Shown here piece by piece: positions 9,902 through 16,615 of a stretch of DNA of 64,000 nt. The notes beneath the pieces were generated by a model, which was not told the DNA's origin, searched no databases, and was given only the letters and a program-made list of their open reading frames with translations. The position numbers and the translations under genes are program-made. This stretch comes from VBDM01 sp035651815. Lineage in GTDB: Bacteria; Pseudomonadota; Gammaproteobacteria; Burkholderiales; SG8-39. The stretch lies in NCBI GenBank assembly GCA_035651815.1, contig DASRFB010000027.1, forward strand, positions 1 to 64,000, written 5' to 3'. Position 1 is the stretch's first letter, and each line of letters starts with the position of its first letter.

Positions 9902-10002
9902 AACGCCGTCGCGATCACCTCGGCGGGGTGCAGCGCGCGGCGCCCGGTGCACTGCGCGATCTGCTCGCGGCAGCTGAAGCCCTCGGCGATCATCAGCGCG
10001 GC
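9898..10002 (-). pseudogene. Remnant of the C terminus of an FAD/Fe-S (GlcD/YdiJ-like) oxidoreductase gene
   Basis: Directly after the histidine kinase stop, and in the same frame, the minus strand reads AALMIAEGFSCREQIAQ, then a short TGRRALHPAEV stretch, and ends in TAF before a TAG stop at 9898-9900. From memory this is how FAD-linked oxidases with a C-terminal cysteine-rich Fe-S domain end (…DGFSCREQI…ALHLAEV…). No start codon, ribosome site or upstream domain belongs to it. It therefore looks like a decayed 3' end left after a deletion that joined the kinase to this point. Its stop shares CTAG (9898-9901) with the DUF748 stop. Translation by read-through of the kinase stop is a remote alternative. 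Confidence 0.55.
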
Positions 10003-11298
10003 TCACCGCGCCGCCGGCAGCCGCAGCGTCGCGCGCAGCCCGCGCCCTTGATCGCCGTCGCCGAGCTCGATCGACGCGCCGTGCGCGTCGGCGATCTGCT
10101 TGACGATCGCGAGTCCGAGGCCGCTGCCCCCGACGCCCGAGCCCGGCAGCCGGTAGAACCGGTCGAACACGCGCGAGCGCTCCTCCGCCGCGATGCCGGG
10201 CCCGGTGTCGGAGACGCGCAGCACCGCCCCGGCTTCCGTATACGCGTCGAGCACCACGCGGCCGCCCGCGGGCGTATACCGGATCGCGTTGTCGACGAGG
10301 TTCCCCGCGAGCGTGCGCAGCGCGCGCTCCTGCGCCTCGACGCGCGCGGGCTCGACTCGCCCCAGCCGCAGCTCGACCGCCTTCGCCGCCGCGAGCGGCT
10401 CGAAGTCGGCGGCGACGCTCGCGGCGAGCCGGTCGAGATCGACCGCCACGCGCGGCTCGTGCGCCGCCTCGGGCTCGAGCCGCGCCATGGTGAGCAGCTG
10501 CTCGACCAGGCGCGAGGCGCGGCGCGCGCCGGCCTTGAGCTGCTCGAGCGCGTCGCGGCGCGCGTCGTCGCCCGCGGCGCGCTCGAGCAGCTGGATCTGC
10601 AGCTGCAGCGCCGTGAGCGGCGAGCGCAGCTCGTGCGCCGCGTCCTCGGTGAAGCGCTTCTGGGTCTCGATCGCCGCGCCGAGGCGCCCGAGCAGCCCGT
10701 TCAGCTGCGCGACCATGGGCCGCACCTCCTCGGGCAGCCCGCCCTCGGGCAGCGACTCGAGCGACGACGGCGCGCGCTTCGCGATCGCGCGCGCGATCGC
10801 GCCGAGCGGGCGCAGCTCGCGCCCGACCAGCCACCAGATGAGCAGCGCGAACAGCGGGATCGACGCGACGATCGGCACCAGGATGCGCAGCGCGATCGCG
10901 GCCGCGCGCTCGTTGCGCAGGCTCGCCGGCGCCGCGACCTGGATCACGCGGCCGCCGTGGGCCATCGTGTACAGGCGCCAGTCCTCGCCGTCGACGCTGA
11001 CGGTGTCGAAGCCCGCGCCCGCGCGCGGCAGGCTCACGTTCTGGTTCGAGAGGTAGACGAGCACGCCGCCCGGTCCCCACATCTGCACGACGAAGTCGTG
11101 CTCGAAGCCCGGGAACAGCTCGGCCTCGGCCTGCGGCGCCTGGTCGCGCAGCGACTCGGCCATCTGCTCGAGCTGGTAGTCGAACATCTCGTTCGCCTGG
11201 CGCCGCGCCGCGAAGTAGGTCGCCGCGCTCGCCGCGAGGCCGACGAGGAACAGCGCGGCGAGCAGCGCGGCGAGCAGCCTCCTTCGGATCGAGGTCAC
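10003..11298 (-). CDS. Sensor histidine kinase, QseC/TctE type
   Basis: 431 residues. TM1 is at about 8-30, a periplasmic sensor region at about 31-137, TM2 at about 138-159 (IPLFALLIWWLVG), then a HAMP linker. The phospho-acceptor is His222 in FTEDAAHELRSPLTALQLQ. The ATP-binding domain shows the N box (LVDNAIRYTPAGG), G1 (VSDTGPGI) and G2 (GGSGLGLAIV). The gene follows the response regulator by 15 bases and is third in a probable degP-regulator-kinase unit, which suggests envelope-stress or metal/lipid sensing. The stimulus is not visible. The protein ends normally before the oxidoreductase remnant. Confidence 0.95.
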   Translation of the reverse strand: MTSIRRRLLAALLAALFLVGLAASAATYFAARRQANEMFDYQLEQMAESLRDQAPQAEAELFPGFEHDFVVQMWGPGGVLVYLSNQNVSLPRAGAGFDTVSVDGEDWRLYTMAHGGRVIQVAAPASLRNERAAAIALRILVPIVASIPLFALLIWWLVGRELRPLGAIARAIAKRAPSSLESLPEGGLPEEVRPMVAQLNGLLGRLGAAIETQKRFTEDAAHELRSPLTALQLQIQLLERAAGDDARRDALEQLKAGARRASRLVEQLLTMARLEPEAAHEPRVAVDLDRLAASVAADFEPLAAAKAVELRLGRVEPARVEAQERALRTLAGNLVDNAIRYTPAGGRVVLDAYTEAGAVLRVSDTGPGIAAEERSRVFDRFYRLPGSGVGGSGLGLAIVKQIADAHGASIELGDGDQGRGLRATLRLPAAR

Positions 11299-11313
11299 CG
11301 GGCGCGGGCGCCG

Positions 11314-11976
11314 CTAGCCGTCGGACGCGAGCGCGTAGCCGACGCCGCGCACCGTGCGGATCGCGCCCTCGCCGAGCTTCTTGCGCAGGTTGTGGATGTG
11401 CACCTCGACCGAGTTGCTCGCGATCTCCTCGCCCCAGCCGTAGAGCCGCTCCTCGAGCTGCGCGCGCGACAGCGCCGCGCCCGGGCGCTCGAGCAGCGCC
11501 TGCAGCAGCGCGAACTCGCGCGCCGACACCGGCACGTCGCGTCCCTGGTACGCGACCTTGTGCGTCGCCGGGTTGAGCGCGAGCCCGCCGAAGGCGAGCA
11601 CCGGCTCGGCGCGGCCCGCGTGACGGCGCAGCACCGCGCGGATGCGCGCGGCGAGCTCGTCCAAGTCGAAGGGCTTCACCAGGTAGTCGTCGGCGCCGCG
11701 GTCGAGGCCGCGCACGCGGTCGGCGACCGCGTCGCGCGCGGTGAGGATCAGCACGGGGACGGGGTTGCCGCTGCGGCGCAGGTCCTCGAGCACGGCGTAG
11801 CCGTCCTTGCGCGGCAGGCCGAGGTCGAGCAGCACCATCGCGTAGGGCTCGGTGCGGATCGCGGTCTCGGCGGCGCGGCCGTCGGTGACCCAGTCGACGG
11901 CGTGGCCGTCCTGGCGCAGCCCCGCGCGGATGCTCTCGCCGATCATGGCGTCGTCTTCGACCAGCAGCAGGCGCAT
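11314..11976 (-). CDS. OmpR/PhoB-type response regulator, QseB/TctD-like
   Basis: 220 residues. The receiver domain has acidic residues Glu7, Asp8 and Asp9, phospho-acceptor Asp51 (LLDLGLPRKDG) and Lys101 (DDYLVKPFD). The C-terminal winged helix is of OmpR type, with REFALLQALLERPGAALSR and SNSVEVHIHNLRKKLG, a pattern close to QseB/PmrA/TctD. It should be phosphorylated by the kinase encoded just downstream. A PmrA/QseB-like box at 13531-13547 in front of the degP-like gene is a plausible autoregulatory site. A 74-base gap containing a strong hairpin separates it from the degP-like gene. Confidence 0.95.
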   Translation of the reverse strand: MRLLLVEDDAMIGESIRAGLRQDGHAVDWVTDGRAAETAIRTEPYAMVLLDLGLPRKDGYAVLEDLRRSGNPVPVLILTARDAVADRVRGLDRGADDYLVKPFDLDELAARIRAVLRRHAGRAEPVLAFGGLALNPATHKVAYQGRDVPVSAREFALLQALLERPGAALSRAQLEERLYGWGEEIASNSVEVHIHNLRKKLGEGAIRTVRGVGYALASDG

Positions 11977-12005
11977 GGGGGGATTTTAGAACGCGCGGAT
12001 CGCGC

Positions 12006-12034
12006 GGCGGCCCGGGGAGATCGGCCGGGCCGCC
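12006..12034. other. Strong GC hairpin between degP-like gene and response regulator
   Basis: A perfect 10-bp inverted repeat, GGCGGCCCGG and CCGGGCCGCC, with a 9-base loop. It lies in the 74-base gap between the degP-like stop and the regulator start on the minus strand. Downstream on the minus strand is only a short mixed TTCTAAAA stretch, so it is a weak terminator at best. It could be a processing or attenuation element that lowers regulator and kinase levels relative to the protease. The structure is seen; the role is inferred. Confidence 0.5.
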
Positions 12035-12050
12035 GCCGGCACGGACCCGG

Positions 12051-13481
12051 TCAACCGAGGTCGACCGGCACGTACATCTTAGCTTCGTCGCGCTGCACGA
12101 GCAGGGCCACGTGCTTGCCCGCGCGCCCGATGAGCCGCCTGAGCTGCGCGACGTCGCGCACCGGCTGGTCGTTGAGCGCGAGGATCACGTCGCCGGGCTG
12201 GATGCCCGCGTGCTCGGCGGCGCCGCTCACCTGCTCGACCACGAGGCCCGAGCCCGTCTTCAGCTCGCGCTTCTCCTCGGGCGTGAGCGGGCGCACCGCG
12301 AGCCCGAGCCGGCCCGAATTGGCGTCGGGGGATTCGTCGTTCGCGGCGACCTGCTCGGGCGCCATCGTCCCGACCGTGACCTGCAGCGAGCGCTCGGCGC
12401 CGTTGCGCCAGACGCGGACGGGCGCCGACTGCCCGGGCTTCATGTCGGCGACCAGCATCGGCAGCGTGGACGAGTCGTCGACGGTCCGGCCGTCGAAGGC
12501 GAGGATCACGTCGCCCGGCTGGATGCCCGCGCGCGCCGCCGGCCCGCCGCTCTCGACCGAGGCGACGAGCGCGCCCTCGGGTCGCGGCAGGCCGAAGGAC
12601 TCGGCGAGGCTCTGGTTCACGGGCTGCACCGTGACGCCGATGCGGCCGCGCGTGACCTTGCCCGTCTTCTGCAGCTGGTCCTTCACCTGCATCGCGATGT
12701 CGATCGGGATCGCGAACGACAGGCCCTGGTAGCCGCCCGTCTGGCTGTAGATCTGCGAGTTGATGCCGATGACGTCGCCGTCGAGGTCGAACAGCGGCCC
12801 GCCGGAGTTGCCCGGGTTCACCGCGACGTCGGTCTGGATGAAGGGGACGTAGCTGTCGGAGAGCGAGCGCGACTTGGCCGAGACGATGCCCGCGGTCACG
12901 CTGTTCTCGAAGCCGAAGGGCGAGCCCATCGCCACCACCCACTGCCCGACCCTGATGTGCGAGGAGTCGCCGATGCGCACCGTCGGCAGGTTCGCGGCGT
13001 CGATCTTGATCAGCGCGACGTCGCTCTTCGTATCCTCGCCGACGACCTTGGCCTTGAACTCGCGCCGGTCGGTGAGCTTGACGTTCACCTCCTTCGCGCC
13101 GTCGACGACGTGCGCGTTGGTGAGGATGTAGCCGTCGGAGCTGACGATGAAGCCCGAGCCGAGGCCGCGCAGCGGACCGGGCTTGGGCGCCGGAACGCCG
13201 AACTGCCGGAAGAACTGCGAGAACGGATCGTCGCCGTCGAGCGGCGTCTGCGCCTGCGCCGGCGCGGGCTTGGACACGGTGATGTTCACGACCGCCGGGC
13301 CCGCCTGCTCGGCGAGGCGGGTGAAGTCGGGCAGCCCGGCGCGGCCGGTCGCGGCGCGGTCGGTGACCGAGGTGGTGGTCGTCGTCGACGCGATCGGCGT
13401 CGCCGAGGACGCGGAACAGCCGGCGACGAAGGCCGGCAACAGGGCGGCGAGGACCGCGACCCGCAGTGCGTTTGCTTTCAT
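12051..13481 (-). CDS. Do family (DegP/MucD-like) serine endoprotease, putative lipoprotein
   Basis: 476 residues. The trypsin-like domain carries the triad His124 (ILTNAHVVDGA), Asp154 (KSDVALIKI) and Ser226 (GNSGGPL). Two PDZ domains follow at about 290-375 and 385-475, each with an AGIQPGDVILA core. The leader ends LLPAFVAGC, so Cys22 fits a lipobox and the enzyme may be lipid-anchored rather than soluble, which is less usual for DegP. These proteases clear misfolded envelope proteins. The gene probably heads an operon with the response regulator and kinase. A PmrA/QseB-like direct repeat lies 50 bases upstream of the ATG. Confidence 0.95.
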   Translation of the reverse strand: MKANALRVAVLAALLPAFVAGCSASSATPIASTTTTTSVTDRAATGRAGLPDFTRLAEQAGPAVVNITVSKPAPAQAQTPLDGDDPFSQFFRQFGVPAPKPGPLRGLGSGFIVSSDGYILTNAHVVDGAKEVNVKLTDRREFKAKVVGEDTKSDVALIKIDAANLPTVRIGDSSHIRVGQWVVAMGSPFGFENSVTAGIVSAKSRSLSDSYVPFIQTDVAVNPGNSGGPLFDLDGDVIGINSQIYSQTGGYQGLSFAIPIDIAMQVKDQLQKTGKVTRGRIGVTVQPVNQSLAESFGLPRPEGALVASVESGGPAARAGIQPGDVILAFDGRTVDDSSTLPMLVADMKPGQSAPVRVWRNGAERSLQVTVGTMAPEQVAANDESPDANSGRLGLAVRPLTPEEKRELKTGSGLVVEQVSGAAEHAGIQPGDVILALNDQPVRDVAQLRRLIGRAGKHVALLVQRDEAKMYVPVDLG

Positions 13482-13530
13482 GCTCGGCTCCCTAGCAAGG
13501 ATTGAATGCCGGTCATGCTAGGCGGGCGAC

Positions 13531-13547
13531 CTTAACGCGGCCTTAAG
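13531..13547. promoter_or_regulatory. PmrA/QseB-like response regulator box upstream of degP-like gene
   Basis: CTTAAC, five bases (GCGGC), then CTTAAG: two TTAA half-sites at an 11-base period. This matches the direct-repeat form I recall for boxes bound by PmrA/QseB-type OmpR-family regulators. It lies 50 bases upstream of the degP-like ATG and about 84 bases upstream of the divergent receiver gene. The locus encodes a regulator of this type two positions downstream, so autoregulation is plausible. TTAA is also rare by chance in such GC-rich DNA. Confidence 0.5.
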
Positions 13548-13564
13548 CACGCCGGCGCGCGGGT

Positions 13565-13600
13565 GTAACTTCCTGTAACTGCCGTAACCTGCTATATATA
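13565..13600 (+). promoter_or_regulatory. Putative promoter of PilH-like gene with triple GTAAC repeat
   Basis: GTAAC occurs at 13565, 13575 and 13584, a 9-10-base spacing that would put the copies on one helix face. A TATATA -10-like element lies at 13593-13598, about 30 bases before the PilH-like ATG, and TTCCTG is 17 bases upstream of it as a poor -35. A weak -35 with iterated repeats across it suggests an activator-dependent promoter. The repeats are seen; the binding function is inferred. Confidence 0.4.
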
Positions 13601-13630
13601 GAGGCGAAGAAACACAGGGAGACCACTGCG

Positions 13631-13996
13631 ATGGCTGTAAAGAAGATCCTGATCGTCGACGATTCGCCCACCGACCGCCAGTACCTGCTCGAGGTGCTGA
13701 GCAAGCAGGGCTACGAGTGCGTCACCGCGCAGAGCGGCGAGGAGGCGGTCGAGAAGTCGAAGAGCGAGCGCCCCGACCTGATCCTCATGGACATCATCAT
13801 GCCCGGGACCGACGGCTACAAGGCGACGCGCATCATCAAGCACGACGACGCGACCAAGCACATCCCGGTGATCATGTGCACGAGCAAGAACCTCGAGACC
13901 GACCGGGTCTGGGGCATGCGCCAGGGCGCGGCGGATTACCTGGTGAAGCCGATCAACGCCAAGGAGCTGCTCTCGAAGATCGCGGCGATCCGCTGA
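13631..13996 (+). CDS. Single-domain response regulator, PilH-like (twitching motility type)
   Basis: 121 residues forming one receiver domain with no output domain. It has Asp10/Asp11, phospho-acceptor Asp54 (LILMDIIMPGTDGY), Thr84 (IMCTSKNLETD) and Lys106 (ADYLVKPINAKEL). The sequence style, KKILIVDDSPTDRQYL and TDRVWGMRQGA, matches PilH of type IV pilus chemosensory systems. PilH tunes flux through the PilG/ChpA pathway. No pilG, pilI, pilJ or chpA is nearby, so it is a stand-alone copy here. The ribosome site AGGGAG precedes the ATG by about 9 bases. Its TGA abuts the convergent MetE-like stop. Confidence 0.88.
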   Translation: MAVKKILIVDDSPTDRQYLLEVLSKQGYECVTAQSGEEAVEKSKSERPDLILMDIIMPGTDGYKATRIIKHDDATKHIPVIMCTSKNLETDRVWGMRQGAADYLVKPINAKELLSKIAAIR

Positions 13997-15157
13997 TCAG
14001 CCGCCGAGGCGCTCCGACGCGAGGCGCGCGCCTTCGGCGAGCGCGCGCAGCTTGGCCCACGCGACCGTCTCGGGAATCTCGGTGTTGCCCGCGGTCGAGC
14101 AGAAGCCGCAGTCGTTCCCGAACATGACGCGCCCTCGGGCGGCGCGCGCCCAGCGCTCCATGCGGTCGGCGACGACCTCGGGGTGCTCGACCGTGACGCT
14201 CGAGTGCGTGACCGCGCCGGGGATCAGCGTCTTGCCCTCGGGGATCGCGATTCTCTGCGCCGCGCGCCATTCGTGCTCGTGGCGCGGGTTCGCCGCCTCG
14301 AACGAGTAGAACCCGGCGCGGATCGTCAGGATCAGGTCGAGCACCTGCTCGAGCTGCAGGTCCGAGACGCGCGGACCGAAGTTGACGCCGTAGCAGGTGT
14401 GGAAGCGGATGCGCTCGGGCGGCAGCCCCCGCAGCGCGTGGTTGATGTGCTCGATGCGCTTCTGCATCCACTGGCGGTAGCGCGCGAGGTCCCAGTCGCG
14501 GCGCGCGTCCCAGGAGCTGACGAGGCGCGGGTCGTCGATCTGGAGATACAGCCCGGAATCGAGGATCGCGCGGTACTCCTCGCGCATCGCCTCGCCGTGC
14601 GCCTCGAAGTACTCCTCCTCGGTCGCGTAGTGCTCGTTCGCGTCCGCGGGAATCGGGCCCGACGAGGGCATGAAGCCTTCGGCCGCGCCCGCGGCCGCCA
14701 TCGCGTCCTTGAGGTTGGCGAGGTCGCGCCGCAGGTATCGCTGCCCGACGTAGCGGATCGGCGCGACGCAGGCGCGCGGCGCGACGCGCACCGCGTTCGC
14801 GAACGGGTTGTGCTCCTGCGCCGAGCGGTAGTAGTCGGGGAACATCGCGACGTCGCGCCCGTTCGGGTCGACCGGCCCAGGCACGGGCACGCCGCCCGTC
14901 GGGACGCGCGGCTCGAAGCCGCCGATCCGCTCGGCGAGGTAGCCGCGGAAGCTCGGCTTCGAGCACTCGCCGTCGCCGACCACGTCGATGCCGGCGTCCA
15001 CCTGCCTGCGCACGATCTCGAACACGTGCCTGCGAACGAGCGCGTCGTAGGCCGCGTCGTCCACGCCGCGGCCCTCGAAGCGCGCGCGCAGCGCGGCGAG
15101 CACCTCGGGCGGGCGCGGCAGGCTGCCGGTGTGGGTGGTGCGGATGCGCTCGGCCAT
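13997..15157 (-). CDS. Cobalamin-independent methionine synthase-like (MetE C-terminal domain) protein
   Basis: 386 residues. It begins RIRTTHTGSLPRPPEVL and continues with DVVGDGECSKPSF, the pattern of stand-alone MetE C-terminal-domain proteins (UROD/MetE-like barrel). The zinc ligands are likely His and Cys in the RIRFHTCYGVNFGP segment and a Cys near GNDCGFCSTAGN. Such proteins transfer methyl or thiol groups; many catabolic homologues (epoxyalkane:CoM transferase relatives) are not methionine synthases. It lacks the N-terminal half of MetE, so it should not be called metE. No Shine-Dalgarno is visible. A TATAAG ends 5 bases before the ATG, so the mRNA may be leaderless. Confidence 0.85.
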   Translation of the reverse strand: MAERIRTTHTGSLPRPPEVLAALRARFEGRGVDDAAYDALVRRHVFEIVRRQVDAGIDVVGDGECSKPSFRGYLAERIGGFEPRVPTGGVPVPGPVDPNGRDVAMFPDYYRSAQEHNPFANAVRVAPRACVAPIRYVGQRYLRRDLANLKDAMAAAGAAEGFMPSSGPIPADANEHYATEEEYFEAHGEAMREEYRAILDSGLYLQIDDPRLVSSWDARRDWDLARYRQWMQKRIEHINHALRGLPPERIRFHTCYGVNFGPRVSDLQLEQVLDLILTIRAGFYSFEAANPRHEHEWRAAQRIAIPEGKTLIPGAVTHSSVTVEHPEVVADRMERWARAARGRVMFGNDCGFCSTAGNTEIPETVAWAKLRALAEGARLASERLGG

Positions 15158-15196
15158 ATCGTCTTATATTAACGGTTGCCCGTGACGGAGGTGACC
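15158..15196. promoter_or_regulatory. Very short divergent promoter region, MetE-like / Bug receptor
   Basis: Only 39 bases separate the two divergent starts. An AT-rich core (15164-15172) supplies TATATT on the plus strand (15165-15170) and TATAAG on the minus strand (15168-15163). Either -10 would place transcription initiation so close to the other that the two promoters should exclude each other. On the minus strand the predicted start falls on the ATG itself. The plus-strand gene has GGAGGT at 15187-15192. Confidence 0.4.
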
Positions 15197-16150
15197 GTGC
15201 GCCGCTGGATGCTCCCGCTGATCGCGATGATGCTCGCGCCCGTCCTCGCCGGCGCCCAGACGTATCCCGCCAAGGCGGTGCGTCTGGTCGTCGGCTTCAC
15301 CGCCGGCGGCCCGACCGACCTCCCCGCGCGCTTCATCGCCGACCGGCTCGGCACGTCGCTCGGCCAGCGCGTCGTGGTCGAGAACCGTCCCGGCGCGAGC
15401 GGGCAGATCGCGACGCAGGACGTGCTGTCGAAGCCGCGCGACGGCTACAACCTGCTCCTGTGCACGCACTTCGAGGCGATCAACGCCGCGGTCCAGCGCA
15501 GGCTCGCGTACACGCTCGCCGACGTCGCGCCGATCAGCCAGATCTCGCGCTACTACTACGGCGTGGTGGCGACGAACGAGATCCCTGCGAAAGACTGGGA
15601 GAGCTTCATCGCCTACGCGCGCGCGAACCCGGGCAAGCTCAACTACGGCACGATCGGCCGCGGCTCGGCGCAGGAGATCCTCGCGCTCGAGATCGGCAAG
15701 CTCGCCGGCATCCGCATGACCGGCGTCCCGTACAAGGGCGGCGCCGACGTGATGAACGACCTGATCGCGGGGCGCGTGCAGTTCTACGCCTCGCCCACGC
15801 TCGGCGTGCTGCCGCAGTACCGCGCCGGGAAGCTGCGCCTCCTCGCCGTGACGAGCGCCGAGCGCCTCGCCGCCGCGCCCGAGATCCCGACCGTCTCCGA
15901 GAAGGGACTGCCGTTCGTGCGCTACGGCTGGCTCGGCATCTGCGCCGGCGCCGGCACGCCGAAGACGATCGTCGCGAAGCTCAACCGCGAGATCGTCGCG
16001 ATCGTCGGCTCGGCCGACTACCGCGACATGATCGAGAAGGCGGGCTCGGTGCCGGTGTCGTCGACGCCCGAGGAGCTGGGAAAAGTGCTCGAGGAAACCT
16101 ACGAGCAGACCGAGCGCGTCGCGAAGGAGTTCGACCTCAAGGTCGATTGA
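15197..16150 (+). CDS. Bug/TctC family periplasmic solute receptor
   Basis: About 317 residues from GTG 15197. A signal peptide (MLPLIAMMLAPVLAGAQ) is followed by the canonical TYPAKAVRLVVGFTAGGPTD start of the mature receptor. Other family marks are VVVENRPGASG, RANPGKLNYGTIGRGSA and GVPYKGGADVMNDLIAGRV. The start was set at GTG 15197 because GGAGGT at 15187 is correctly spaced; TTG 15176, GTG 15182 and GTG 15191 are in-frame alternatives. The ligand is unknown. It is divergent from the MetE-like gene with an overlapping promoter region, so the two may answer to the same signal. Confidence 0.93.
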   Translation: MRRWMLPLIAMMLAPVLAGAQTYPAKAVRLVVGFTAGGPTDLPARFIADRLGTSLGQRVVVENRPGASGQIATQDVLSKPRDGYNLLLCTHFEAINAAVQRRLAYTLADVAPISQISRYYYGVVATNEIPAKDWESFIAYARANPGKLNYGTIGRGSAQEILALEIGKLAGIRMTGVPYKGGADVMNDLIAGRVQFYASPTLGVLPQYRAGKLRLLAVTSAERLAAAPEIPTVSEKGLPFVRYGWLGICAGAGTPKTIVAKLNREIVAIVGSADYRDMIEKAGSVPVSSTPEELGKVLEETYEQTERVAKEFDLKVD

Positions 16151-16159
16151 AGGTCCGCG

Positions 16160-16471
16160 CTATCCGCGGACGTCGATGTCGTTGTCGACGCGCGCCACGC
16201 CGGGCACGCGCGCGGCGACCTCGGCCGCCTCGCGCCGGTCGCGCTCGCTCGGCACGCTACCCGTCAGCTCCACGCGCCCGCCCTGCGTCTTGATGTCCAC
16301 GTGCGAGTCGCCCGCCAGGGCGATATTCGGGTCGTGCGCGATATTCGATTCGATCTGCGCCGTGATGCTGTCGTCGCTGACCCCGCGATCGTTGTACGTG
16401 CTCGCGCACCCGGCCGCTCCCGCGACCGCCAGCCCGAGTCCCGCGATCCAGAAAGACCTTCCGACTTGCAT
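16160..16471 (-). CDS. BON domain lipoprotein
   Basis: 103 residues. The signal peptide ends with a lipobox (AVAGAAGC, Cys about 22). One BON domain follows: DDSITAQIESNIAHDP, VDIKTQGGRVELTGSVPS and VARVDNDIDV. BON domains bind phospholipid or envelope surfaces and occur in OsmY-type stress proteins. The ATG at 16471 has a good GGAGG site 5 bases upstream, so the longer upstream frame is rejected. A strong hairpin lies 22 bases upstream. It is convergent with the Bug receptor, whose stop is 9 bases away. Confidence 0.87.
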   Translation of the reverse strand: MQVGRSFWIAGLGLAVAGAAGCASTYNDRGVSDDSITAQIESNIAHDPNIALAGDSHVDIKTQGGRVELTGSVPSERDRREAAEVAARVPGVARVDNDIDVRG

Positions 16472-16492
16472 GGAACCTCCGTGAAAAGAAGC

Positions 16493-16511
16493 GCGGCCCC
16501 GACGGGGCCGC
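16493..16511 (-). terminator. Putative terminator after the sugar-phosphate/ackA operon
   Basis: A perfect 8-bp stem, GCGGCCCC and GGGGCCGC, with a 3-base loop. On the minus strand GCTTCTTTTC follows. It lies about 105 bases downstream of the ackA stop and 22 bases upstream of the BON gene start on the same strand. It probably ends the long operon and partly insulates the BON gene. The short mixed T-run makes strength uncertain. Confidence 0.5.
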
Positions 16512-16615
16512 ATCATCTTTACGACGGGTGACCGTGCCGGTCGGTTCCGCCGCGGCGCGGACGGCGGCCGGGTCGTCAACGGGATCGAAATGAACCGGCG
16601 CGCGGCGTTCCAGGC

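Noticed and set aside
6905..11080. Minus-strand open frame of 1391 codons spanning DUF748 and the kinase gene
   Set aside because: It crosses two well-supported genes in another frame, has shadow composition and no recognisable domain.
13997..15157. Calling the MetE-like protein methionine synthase
   Set aside because: Only the C-terminal catalytic domain is present, and many such stand-alone proteins act on other methyl or thiol acceptors. No methionine genes are nearby.
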